From Ambrosia x helenae (taxonomy: Eukaryota; Streptophyta; Magnoliopsida; Asterales; Asteraceae): a DNA stretch of 64,000 bases. A model generated the notes under the pieces. That model did no database searches, was not told the DNA's origin, and saw only the letters and a list, made by a program, of their open reading frames with translations. The stretch spans positions 56,597,453-56,661,452 of the forward strand of contig CM061233.1 of assembly GCA_030844895.1 (NCBI GenBank), in the 5' to 3' direction. This document shows positions 47,569 to 58,075 of this stretch, one piece after another. The position numbers and the translations under genes are program-made. Position 1 is the stretch's first letter; each line of letters begins with the position of its first letter.

Positions 47569-48164
47569 CCTACATTATAACCACAAAACCAATACATGCT
47601 TGGCAAATAAGCATTGTGCCATGAGCACGGCTACCCTTAACATCATGTCTATAAAGCGCCTTATCAAACGAAATCAACTCCGTGAACTGTTCAACAGCGC
47701 CCGTCACTCCTTCCTCGAACCATCCGCCCATAGATTCGCCTTATTCGACATGTTCGGATGCTACATAACGTACATCTTCCAAATCACATTTTATAGTTCA
47801 TATTTTGTCTCGCTTGGTCAATTGCTCTATGGTTGAAAGAGAAGGTTTTTTTTTTTTTTTGGATTAAAGGATGGGGAGTGTGGGTTAGGGTTAGTGGTTA
47901 GGGTTAGGGTTACGATTAAGTGAATGCATGGGAGGATGAATGTTGAATGCTTGGAGTGGAGCATGAATGTTGAATGCTTGGAGTGATTGTTATGGGATGA
48001 ACATTAAAAATTCTGAGGGTTAAAAATTGGGTCTGAGTGTTTGATATTGGGAATGGGGGTTTGAGAAAACATTAAAGGGTCTGATATTGTGTGCAATTGT
48101 TTTCGAGGTCTGAGGGGGTTAGGGCGGGTTTGGGAGGGAAATAAAAATTCAATAATTATCTTGT
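47569..48164. other. Right internal part of the CACTA element, no gene seen
   Basis: Contains a short GGGTTA-type telomere-like run at 47882-47912 and two copies of GAATGTTGAATGCTTGGAGTG (about 47936 and 47965). No recognisable product was found on either strand. Confidence 0.4.
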
Positions 48165-48359
48165 GACAAAATGATGACACACGATATTTTATACTGTCAT
48201 GTTTTAAATTTCTTGACACTACATTAAGACACACAAAAAAAACATGTCATTAATTAAGAAAAATTTTCAAATTATGACGTTTTTTATGACATACGCTTTT
48301 GAGTGTCATAAATGAGGGTCATAATATGCGCATCAAGAAATGTCATTTTTCTATTAGTG

Positions 48360-48745
48360 ACCCCTCTGGAGCACCCCATGACATCGGCCATTAATTGCAC
48401 TTGAACATCTTCAACTCCAACCCGAAACAGGCTGCTCTTTTTCATGCTAACGCGCAACCATGAGACCAAATGAAAGCATCTAAGCTGCCTTTATAGGTTA
48501 ATAACATTATCAAAGGTCCATTCCCCATGAACACTACGTCATCCGCATAGAGGAAATGAGAGAGCTCTAGACCTTGGGACGCCAAAGACGATCCCTTGAA
48601 AACCCCAATATCACATGCCTTGTTCATGACCATCGACAATGCTTCCATAGCAATCACAAAAATAAACGGCGATAGGGGGTCGCCTTGTCTAAAACCACGA
48701 CTACACGCGAACTCTTGGGTTGGAGACCCATCTAATAATGAATAT
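48360..48745 (-). pseudogene. LINE reverse transcriptase, 5' part
   Basis: The minus strand encodes GFRQGDPLSPFIFVIAMEAL and then FLYADDVVFMG, the L1-type RT block with the YADD catalytic motif. It continues at 38056 across the CACTA insertion. The LINE is 5' truncated near 48745, within the SPTQEF region just before the RT palm. Confidence 0.85.
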
Positions 48746-50279
48746 GATGATGTTTATGTGTGATGAAATGTATAGGTAATATGTTAAATGCTAACTTTTC
48801 TACGATAGTTTGTCATAATATATTAATCAGTGTAAAATATGTGTTAACTTTTGATAACGAATTCCAATAAAGTTTATAGGTGTTGAGAATAGGTGGATGT
48901 CTGGATGATCTCTAGTCTTTTGAGGCAGAAAAGGTGAGTTTACTTCATTATTTTTCTAATTAAAATTGAAGCTCTAACATTTTGTTAACCAATAAATCTT
49001 TTCTTTTTTCTTGGAAAAAAGATTAAAAAATATATACATTAAAAGTAAACTGAGACTTTAGTTGGTGTTCATTTATATGACTATTAAACATTTGCAAACA
49101 AATTAGACTAGTGTAAAAAGAAATGCATATGGGTTGATGATAAACTTGGGTTTGTTTGGATTATGTATTGCACATACCATGAGTTCTTTTCTTTAATTAA
49201 CCTGGTGTTTCAAAAAAAATCTTAGGATTTAATACCTAACATGATATTAAAAAATGTCAATGGTAACTTACATCTGTTTTGGTGTTTTACTGTTTAACTT
49301 CATGTTCGGTTTTTGTTCTATTCAAGTATTTGGTATACGAATAGAGTACATGTGCAATTAATATTGTTTTTTTTCAGTGTTTCAGTTTATGTTCAATATA
49401 GACATTTCCTTAAAAAAGCCTTGAGCCAAAAAAATTGAAGACATCTGAGCCTTGAGCCTTCATACTGTAGTGTAAATAAGCAACCAATACGGATAGAGTA
49501 TGCTAGTATGAATTTCGTTCTTTTATTACGTTGTTAAGAATGATGGTTTTGATCATGATCTATAAATATAGTGATAGTAAAAGGCTTGGAGTTTTAGAAG
49601 TGGGCTTAAGTGATCCAGTAATGGTTGTCAATGTGAGAAAAGATAACTTGGGAGTTGTCACATATCGACTAGGTTAGAATGCTACTTTCTTTTTGAACTA
49701 TTATATTCGGCTTTAACTATGAAAGTGGTGAAGGAATTGTATCATTAAAATTTGACATGGAAATGGTTGATAATAAATATTTGAAAGCGAATTTGTATTT
49801 GATTAAAAAGCTGTTTGTATTCTTCGTTTCCATCAGCATCTTAATTAAATGTAGAGCCACATGCTATTGTAAGTAAAAAAGTATAGCGTTAAATGTATTG
49901 ATTTAAGCATATAATATATGGTATTAACCACATGTATCTTATAAAAACTATTAAATTTCTGCTGCAATATTATTATTATTGACGCATATAATATAACCTC
50001 ATGTGTCTTGTAATATAGGTTTTTCTACATAAGCTTCGAATATATGTTCTGTAATTATCTTTAAAGTTATAAAACTTAGCAGGCAACACAACTCCACAAG
50101 TTATGTGTTCATGGATATTCACTACACATCACAATATATCTCGACTTTCACGTAAGGTCTAGGATTTGCTTTTAAAATACTAATTTGTTATATTTGTGTT
50201 TTGGTTAATTATTATTATTATTATTAATTTAGTTAATTTTTTTTTCCTTTCATTAAAAAAAAATACGAAAGTTACATCA
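48746..50279. other. Intergenic, nothing recognised
   Basis: AT-rich sequence with no credible ORF, LTR end or RNA gene on either strand. A TTA trinucleotide run lies at 50211-50226. Confidence 0.5.
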
Positions 50280-51700
50280 CAAAGAAGGAAGACCGGCAAC
50301 AAGCTGCGCCGTCACCCCTTTTTAAATTGCGAACACTAGTCTACCAAAGACAAATCCTTACCCCCTGGAGATGAACTATTGTTGTGGACAACCCGTTGGA
50401 CCCTGGTCAAAAAACGAATAGTTTCAGGCGCTAGGGAACCAAAGATATCAAAGGCCAAAGGGATAAAGACATGCTTATCTACTCTCTTCGATTCCGCCTT
50501 TCTCGATGCTTGCCCGGCTACAAACACTGTTTTCCTTAACCCGACCAAAGGAGATACCCCTGTGAGGTCCACGCAAGCATGTTTCCCCTTCTCCCAACCA
50601 AAGACAAGCAGATCTGCTGGTCACAGGTTCGATCTCCCTTCCGCAGAGTCGGTAAGAAAATTTACAGGGGGCCTCCTTTTTGGCAGAAATCCCCGGTCTT
50701 CTCAGGATGTCCCACAAAACGTCCTTCAACCAGTCGTGCCGGTATTTGAACCCAGGGAGCTCTTTGCAATGAATTGTGTGCTCCCATATTTATTCATGCA
50801 AGCTTGACGGCAGATGGGCCATGTTTCATCCTCTAGATACATAGGGATCATCAACCGGTACTAGAGTATAGCCCTGTACTCCGCAACGGACATGCATTGT
50901 ACCAAACCCTCAATCGGGATAACGATCAAAAAATCCTGAGCATGAGGACCCTTTTGGCATTCAATCACAGCCTTCTGGCCGGAGGACAACTTAAAAAGTT
51001 CTCCCAGGCTCTGAGCAGTTTTGCTAAACAAAGCATTCGCCAAAGTTTCTTGTGGCTTTGAGGGGGCGGTGTCCTTATTAGAAAAACTGTCAAATTAAAG
51101 TCCGAGAGATAGACATTTAAGCATTCGAGTGCTTGTTGATAGTCCGGGTCTACCCCAATGACCCCACTGTGTCAAACGATATGATCCTAAAATTTCCAAA
51201 CATGAGCTCGAAACGCCACAAAGGCATAAACCCCAGCATCTCGAGCTGAAAGGAGGCCCAAACCACCTAAACACTCACAACTATATCTTCAATAGCCTCT
51301 TGGAGGCCATCATCAAAACGGGATACCGCATCCACCATGAAGTGGGATTGACAAGTTCGCAACCCAAAAAGGAACTTAGCGACCCTATGCATGACCTGAG
51401 CAGCAGGAGTTCACTTTGGGGATTCCTAAGGCGGGGCAGGAGTTTCATAAGGTCAACCGCAACCGTAGCCCACCGACCTGCCAACTCTCCAATAAATATA
51501 GGATCTCAGCTAACATCCTCTCTAAGGAGCTTAACCCCCCTCTCTGGTCTATCAATTCCTCTCGGGAAAAGCCCGTCCTGAACTTTCAGCCCGTCACACG
51601 TTGGCCAAAAGACCTATGTTTTCTTAATATTGAGATGAAGCCCCAGAGATGGTCCATGCACGTTGATAATGTCTAAAGCTATAACAACCTCTGTTGCGTT
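50280..51700 (-). pseudogene. Degenerate fragment of an endonuclease-bearing RT-related protein
   Basis: Minus-strand frames, joined across stops and shifts, give the order I recognise from a protein family dispersed in plant genomes: QKGPHAQDFLIVIPIEGL (about 50940), CR(Q/K)AC-type cysteine pair, VLWDILRRPGISAKKEAP (50710), PADLLVFGW then ACVDLTGVSPLVGLR (50600-50540), and KHVFIPLAFDIFGSLAPE (50470). PAD..VFGW..ACVDLTG resembles a PD-(D/E)xK restriction-like endonuclease core with a preceding zinc region, as in some non-LTR retrotransposons. The domain reading is inference; I am surer of the family recognition. At least five breaks make it a pseudogene. Confidence 0.5.
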
Positions 51701-52062
51701 GACGTAGATACCCCAAATGTATGAAATTCATTTATTGGTGTAGATACCACAAGTTGACCCCTGGAAATGACTTTTTATTGTATTCTTGTGAAACCATAGA
51801 ATCATATAGAGGATGACGAATTGCTTGTCTATGTGATTGTTTTAGTTGGCACAAGATCTCTAAATAGTTCACAAGGTTATGAAATACGGAAAGAGATTAA
51901 AAAGGATCACGAAGGGGAAAAAAGGCAAGCTCAAAGCTATGCGAAAATATATTAATAACCAGCGACAAAGTTTGAAGCTATAGTCCACAAGATTATAAAA
52001 CAAGGAGATTGAGATGAGTAGAAGTTTTTTTTTTTTTTTAATTATTGTAACTGACACATTGT
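51701..52062. other. Intergenic, left flank of the tandem duplication
   Basis: No gene or element end recognised. It ends at the duplication breakpoint 52062/52063. Confidence 0.5.
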
Positions 52063-52280
52063 TTGAGTTATATTGTTATTTGAGTTTGGACATGTTGAAG
52101 TACACCATTCGACTGTTAATGATATCAGTTTTGTTATTGTTTGGGCGTAATCGTGATTGAATCCACATATTAATTTATAGCGTGTAACAAGGGTTGAATA
52201 TTTTTAGTTAAATTTGTAAAAAAATGTTGCATTTAATGTAAACAAAGAGTACAAACTTTTGTTTTTCTTTTTCTTTTCTT

Positions 52281-54958
52281 TTTTTGTCAAAATCATCCTA
52301 TGGTTTTACTTTTTTGTCTAAACCGTCCCTGATACTAACTTCATCCAGTTAGTGGCAGTTAAGTGAGGGGTAATTTCGTCTATTTATGTTTTTATAAAGT
52401 TTCAATTTGTGTTTAAAACCCTTGTATAAAGTTCAAGGGCTGCTTTTGCCAATATATAAACATTCAAAACCAACCCCCTTAACCCCCCCCCCCCCCCAAT
52501 ACTTCAGTAACAACCCCCCCCCCCCCCCCCACACACACCCCCCGTTAACACCATTACCTGTGGGTTAATGGTCCCCCCTAAACAATCAAACAAGTGGGTT
52601 TCTTCCGCATACCATTGCCATGTTTATTCTTGGGGTTTAAAACCCTAGAACGGATGACGCTACCGCACCTTCTATTTCTCTCCTCCATGTGTCTGACCAG
52701 TGGCGGATCCAGGAATTTTTTTCAGTGGGTTCACTGTTTCTATATGCTCCAATTTTATAAGACTGAACATAAAAAATTCTGGTTGGTTTGAAGGTTCGGG
52801 TCAAGTCGTGTCGGACATGGTTCATCACATAATGATACAATAGGTAGAAAAAACATCATCATTAAAATTAAAAAACACATAATATAAAAGACTATCTATA
52901 GTCGTTCCGTAGGAGTTTTCATCTTTTGAAAACGTTGCACGACATATTTTGAATGGACTGAATTCCGGCCGAGTCAAAAATAGAACTTTTCTTAATAAAT
53001 TTGTAGCCCTAATACAAGAATAATTAACAGATTCAGACAAAAATAAAACACCAAATAATCAACAAGCCATACTTAAACTAATCTACAAATAAAAGAAAAA
53101 TGTTTAAGCAAAATAAATGTGGTGAAGATTGTAAAGGCTGCAAAGATGATGACTAATTTGTGTTAATTTCCAAGCTACGGCTATAATAATTAATTATACT
53201 CAAAGAACTTATATAGACATTGCAAAGCAAATAAACGACTACAGCAGGGATCGAAACCAGGAACCAACGTTTGAAAGCAAGGAGATTTAACCAGAGAGCC
53301 AATAATCTCATTAGTTAGTGGGTTCATTCCAATTTTACTTATGGGTTCATGGCCTATTCTTTCAATATACTTCTACTAAAAATATAAGGATTAATTACAT
53401 ATATCCCCCTATTTTCAACTATAATTACATATATACCCAACCCAAAATTTAAATTACATATATCCACCTACAAAACTTCATAAATTACATATATACCCAT
53501 TTTATGAAAAATGCATAGGAAAATAACTATTTTACCCCAATTCTTTTACTAAACTATATTCACGACAAGTCATACAACACATTTTTTGCATCCTAAAACT
53601 TATATCCCATACGATCTTTCCAACTTAGTAAGTTATGAACACTAAGAACATGTAACATGCAAAATGTTTTCATGTATCCTACAACTTGATTTCACCGAAA
53701 CGAGTGTTCTAACACTCTTACATAATCATTACTAAGCCCTCGTATCATTACATTCATCATAACATGTAATGATATGATGCGCTTAATAATAGAATGGGTA
53801 TATTTGATATTTTTAGTTATTGGGAAGGGGAAATATGTAAATAAAATTTCTGACTTGGGTATATATGTAATTTATGAAGTTTGGGAAGGGGAGATATGTA
53901 AATAAAACTTTGACTTGGGTATATATGTAATTTATGAAGTTTGAAGGGGGATATATGTAATTGCCCAAAATTTAAAGCCGAGTGGGTTCGCCTGAACCCG
54001 TACCATAGTACCTAAATCCGCCCCTGTTTCTCTTTCTCCTCCATGTGTCTGACCTGCAACTCTAATGAGGACCAGCAAAGGTAAGGTAAGATTCGACCTT
54101 CTTGATTTATTTTCGAATTTCCTTCCGGCGAGATCAAATCTTCCGATTAAATAGTTTTTGTGGGTTCTAATTATACAAGAATGTTTTTTTTTTTTCTCAA
54201 GGTTATGAACTGCAATGACATAGGGGCTATGTAGCGAAGATGTTTCTGGCAGCATCATAGGTGGTGGTTGTTATCGATAGGAACAACCAACAGGCGTCGG
54301 AACAGTTGTCGTGATACATAAGCGGTAGTAGGTATTTAGGATTGTCGGAGATGAATAAAAGTGTTGCTCAATCCCGGTCAATTCACAATTTTATAAAGGT
54401 AACCATCACTAATTTATTAAATTCCAGTTTATCATGAGTAACCTTCAAAATTTTGTATGGTCTGCTGCTAAATCCCTTTTTTTCTTTCACAATCCTACTG
54501 CACATTTATGCAATCTTAAAGATAGAAACGGATTTTTTTCCTTGCTGATTCAACTGTAAATGAAGTAATTTACCGTTATTATCGACATAGTACTACAGAT
54601 TTTTCAAACTTATTTTAAAAAGTTAAAGGCCTATCTTTCTTGATTTGGGTGTTGGATCAGATGTGCAGATCAAAGAAGGAGATGGTGGGTGGAGATGGGT
54701 GGTGGTGGTGTTGAAAGGTGGAGAAGATGAAATAGGTGATGTAGGGTGGGGGTGTGACCCAGTTAAATTTTAATTATATTTCTTTCAATTTTTAAATTTT
54801 AAATTTTGGATGAGGGATGATTTCAATAATTATAACTCTAAAACGTGAATGGAAGAAATTTACCCCTCACTTAATTGACACTAACCGGATGGAGTTAGTG
54901 CTAGGGACAATTTAGACAAAAGAGTAACACCATAAGACGATTTTGACAAAAAAAAAAA
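52281..54958. mobile_element. Long-TIR DNA element (MULE-like or foldback), unit 1
   Basis: About 97 bases at 52281-52377 (TTTTTGTCAAAATCATCC to TTAAGTGAGGGGTAA) recur as an inverted repeat at 54855-54958, at roughly 80 per cent identity by eye. No transposase frame lies between. The hAT-like element at 52698-54026 is nested inside. Long TIRs and no coding capacity suit a non-autonomous Mutator-like or foldback element; class is inferred. Poly-C runs lie at 52484-52530. Confidence 0.55.
52698..54026. mobile_element. hAT-like non-autonomous element, unit 1
   Basis: Ends are CAGTGGCGGATCCAGG and, reverse complemented, CAGGGGCGGATTTAGG, the terminus type of Tip100-like hAT elements. Internally, tandem ATTACATATATCCCC/ACATATATACCC units (53393-53500) face inverted GGGATATATGTAA units (53795-53965). 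No transposase frame. In place of an 8-bp target duplication, a 19-bp direct repeat (TCTCCTCCATGTGTCTGAC) flanks it, eight bases off the right terminus. Confidence 0.6.
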
Positions 54959-55420
54959 AAAAAAAAACCAAAATTTTATATGCAAGTACCATTTTTCACC
55001 AAACCATATAGGATGATTTTGGCAGTTTACTCTTTTTTCTCTTAATAAGATAATAAAAGATGCATTCAGTCTAGAAAAGAGTTGCCTTTGTATAAATAAG
55101 TTATAATAAAGGTTGCATTTAAGTATAAAAAGTTTCATTTAAGACGAGGAAATATTACAATTTTGTAACTAAATTTACTATAGAATTAAATATCATTTTC
55201 GTCCCTGAGGTTTAGCCATTTTTGCGAGTTTGATCCAAAAGTTTATTTTTTCCCATCTGAATCCAACAATTTTCAAATTCGTGCTGGTTTCCTCCAACTC
55301 GTTAACACCATCTATTTTTTTTCTATTAACTTTTTGTAAAAAGACCAAAATACCCTTGTATTTTATATTTGATAGTGTTTAAAGTAAACTACATCTATCT
55401 TCCCTTAGGTTTCGTCCCTC

Positions 55421-55429
55421 TGTATTTAG

Positions 55430-55491
<62 letters not shown>
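55421..55491. repeat. (CT)n microsatellite, unit 1
   Basis: CTCTCT runs with CTATCTAT interruptions about 420 bases upstream of the amine oxidase ATG. The copy in unit 2 (61220-61289) is a few repeats longer. Confidence 0.9.
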
Positions 55492-55492
<1 letters not shown>

Positions 55493-55809
55493 ACACAAGC
55501 ATTGCCACACCATCACCCCCCACCACCTCGGCCAACTCGGCTATACTTGGGAGTAATCGGTTAACTCGGCCTTGTTTTGTAACAGAGATTAAAGGTATTC
55601 TTATATTAATTAATATGTTATATTCTTATTGTATTATTAAATTAAAAGTATTACAAGTTCATCATTAAAACTATAATTACACACTTAGCTTCTACTTGAA
55701 GTTCAAGCTATATGAAACTCAAAAACATGCAAGAAAGCAAAAGCATCTGAATATCAACTTATCTTTCCGTTCAACGCAAGCAACAAAAACGAAGCAATCA
55801 CATTCACAA

Positions 55810-55837
55810 CATGTTACCTGGTAACATGGGCCACGTG
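55810..55837 (+). promoter_or_regulatory. Palindrome and G-box upstream of the amine oxidase, unit 1
   Basis: CATGTTACCTGGTAACATG (55810-55828) is an inverted repeat with 9-bp arms around a single T. Four bases on is CACGTG (55832-55837), the plant G-box core bound by bZIP and bHLH factors. They lie 73-100 bases before the ATG. A regulatory role is inferred. Confidence 0.4.
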
Positions 55838-55909
55838 CTGACTATTTTCTAACCCCTTGTTTAGCAGCCCCAACACTGCAAAAACATCTCATTCCCTTGT
55901 AAAGTTTTC

Positions 55910-57040
55910 ATGGATATTCTCATAACAATTTTAGTTCTAACATTACAATTTATGTTCACGAGTAGCCAACATCACCCTTTGGATCCACTCAATCCTAATG
56001 AAATATCCAAGATTAAACAGATTATAACATCATCTCACCTTTCTTCTCTTCCAAATCTCAACTTCCATTTTGTTGATCTTGAAGAACCGGACAAAAAAGA
56101 TGTTCTCAAATGGCTATCTTCCGACACACATAACCAATCATTCCCTCATCGACAAGCCAAGGTGGTGGTTCGCGGTGGCGGAAAAACGCATGAAATTATT
56201 GTAGATTTGACCAAGGGTTCCATCACATCGGACCATGTTTATAAAGGTGATGGTTACCCTCCACTTACTTTAACTGAGCTAGTGCAAGCAGCAAGGATAC
56301 CTTTCAATAGTTCAAAGTTCAAAGATTTGGTTGCTAGAAGGGGGTTGAACATATCAGGGATCACTTGTTTTCCTTTCACTATAGGATGGTTTGGAGAATC
56401 GGTTACTAGAAGAGCGGTTAAACTATCTTGCTTTTATCGTGAACAAACAAATAATGTTTTCTCAATGCCTATAGAAGGATTAATAATTCTTGTAGACATT
56501 GAATCGATGCAGATTACAAAAATAGTTTCAAAGAGGGGAAAAACTACTTTACCTGAAGCTGATGGTACTCAGTTGTTTAGTAGTGTTTCGTCTTCTGATG
56601 AAAGACCAGATCCTATTAGAAATAGATCATTCAACATCAGTGGTCATAATATTAATTGGAAGAATTGGAGATTTCATGTTGGATTCAATGCGCGTGCTGG
56701 CATGATTATATCGACAGCGTCAGTCTTTGATTCTGGAAAACATGAATGGCGAAGGGTGTTGTACCGAGGGCATGTATCGGAAACATTTGTTCCTTATATG
56801 GATCCAAGTAGTGAATGGTACTACAAAACATTTTTTGATGTTGGTGAATTTGGGTTTGGTCGATCTGCTTCATCACTCGAGTCTTTGTTGGATTGTCCTA
56901 GCAATGCCGCATATATGGATGGTTATATGGCTGGAAGAGATGGGTTGCCACAAAAGGTAGCAAGGGCCATTTGCATTTTCGAGCGGTATAGTGGAGATAT
57001 AGCTTGGAGACATACTGAAGTTGGCATTCCAGGAAAAGTG
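55910..57040 (+). pseudogene. Primary amine oxidase (copper), first exon only, unit 1
   Basis: Encodes the first 377 residues of a secreted copper amine oxidase, which oxidises primary amines such as putrescine to aldehyde, ammonia and hydrogen peroxide. Residues 1-20 are a hydrophobic signal peptide; 21-110 fit domain N2; 118-220 domain N3; from about 240 the catalytic domain begins. Asp300 in KTFFDVGEFGFG corresponds to the family's catalytic base. Several NxS/T sites suit an apoplastic protein. The exon ends at GIPGKV, before a GTAAAC donor, where plant genes of this family have an intron; the raw frame stops at 57079. The topaquinone Tyr motif and copper-binding His residues would be on later exons, absent from this unit. 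Hence a truncated gene copy. Confidence 0.85.
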
Positions 57041-57177
57041 GTAAACCTCATAACTTGTGTCCTATTTAAAGTAATTTAACCCTCGACCTAATCAGAATTA
57101 GGGGCACCTTATAACACAACTTAATACAATTAGGAAAAAGGCTCTAGCACGGCTAAGTTTATATGAAAGGTCAAAAT
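57041..57177 (+). other. Presumed intron 1 remnant, unit 1
   Basis: Begins with a good splice donor (GTG|GTAAAC) and runs 137 bases to the copia LTR start. It has no ORF. This suggests the retroelement entered the first intron. Confidence 0.5.
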
Positions 57178-57570
57178 TGTTAGATATAATATTGAATATT
57201 AATCCTATAAACATATGTTAATATGTTAATGTATATTGTAAATGTTGGATGTAATCCCTGCATCAAAACAGTCACAAGACCCGAAGTGTATAGTTTGTAA
57301 ATATGTGTCATTATGTAAATATTATGCTATATCCTAAGTCTAAAAATAGGAAAAGGAATAGGTGTGTCACTGGGCAGTTATAGGCGGTTATGTTCGGTGA
57401 AAGGGTGTGTTACCGTATCAGTGTATATAAATAGGGTTGTACATTATCATTTGTAAATTGTCTTACTTTTCTGTTTATAAAACAGTTTGGTTCCCTCTCT
57501 ATTTTCCCTCCAATTCTCAACCATAATATTCACATATCATATAACAAATCAACAGTGCAGAAAATCAACA
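57178..57570 (+). mobile_element. Copia 5' LTR, unit 1
   Basis: Starts TGTTAGATATAATATTG and ends AAAATCAACA, directly followed by a primer-binding site. A TATA-like TGTATATAAATAGGG lies at 57420-57436. The 393-bp length suits Tork/TNT1-like copia elements. It is not related to the Sirevirus LTRs in this window. Confidence 0.75.
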
Positions 57571-57855
57571 TGGCATCAGAGCCAAGATCCAAATCCTGTG
57601 GCATATTCGACACTGCAGTCGAGTTAGAAGATGTGTATAAGAGGGAGACAAGCGATGGGTGTGATGATTCCCTAATGTCTCCTATGTTGTTTAGGGACCG
57701 TATGTACCCAGGGGGGGAACAACAGTGGCGGATCAGAAGGATCAGAGGGCTACAAGAGATCCTTTACACATAAAAACCAAAAGTTGCAGTCTGTCCGATA
57801 AAAGAAAGGCAGCCCAGGACGAATTCAAAAGACAAACTAAGAAGAAGAAGATCTT
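57571..57855 (+). pseudogene. Copia primer-binding site and truncated leader/gag, unit 1
   Basis: TGGCATCAGAGCC (57571-57583) is a one-base variant of the initiator-tRNA primer site. The following short frames (ASEPRSKSCGIFDTAVE and RKAAQDEFKRQTKKKK) match unit 2 exactly until 57855, where the duplication junction cuts the element. Confidence 0.75.
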
Positions 57856-58075
57856 GGTTGAGTTATATTGTTATTTGAGTTTGGACATGTTGAAGTACAC
57901 CATTCGACTGTTAATGATATCAGTTTTGTTATTGTTTGGGCGTAATCGTGATTGAATCCACATATTAATTTATAGCGTGTAACAAGGGTTGAATATTTTT
58001 AGTTAAATTTGTAAAAAAATGTTGCATTTAATGTAAACAAAGAGTACAAACTTTTGTTTTTCTTTTTCTTTTTTT

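Larger units (their letters stand above)
38057..48359. mobile_element. CACTA transposon of 10.3 kb carrying a nested Sirevirus
   Basis: Left terminus CACTTCTAGAAAAAGACC; right terminus, reverse complemented, CACTAATAGAAAAATGACA. Both are followed by TTTCTTGA.GCGCAT. Subterminal regions (38100-38300 and 48165-48340) carry repeated TGTCATAAAT/ATTTATGACAC. The flanking LINE is split cleanly, with ACC on both sides. Without the nested retroelement the body is about 3.6 kb and I see no transposase, so it appears non-autonomous. Confidence 0.85.
52063..57855. repeat. Tandem segmental duplication, unit 1
   Basis: Direct repeat of 57858-63654. The two units differ only in homopolymer and microsatellite lengths and a handful of substitutions over 5.8 kb (for example ATAAGACGA/ATAGGACGA near 54933/60723). 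The junction between units is ATCTT-GG-TTGAG, with two bases (57856-57857) assigned to neither unit. Only unit 2 continues into the copia internal region. Confidence 0.95.

Noticed and set aside
47600..47836. 78-residue ORF in the CACTA element
   Set aside because: No recognisable domain and no supporting context; probably random.
52637..53040. ORFs repeated identically in both duplication units (also 58384-58830)
   Set aside because: Identity comes from the recent tandem duplication; the frames lie in non-autonomous DNA elements.
53220..53330. tRNA or SINE promoter (GGGATCGAAACC near 53257)
   Set aside because: Only a box-B-like string is present, without box A at the right spacing or a poly(A) tail; it belongs to the hAT-like element.
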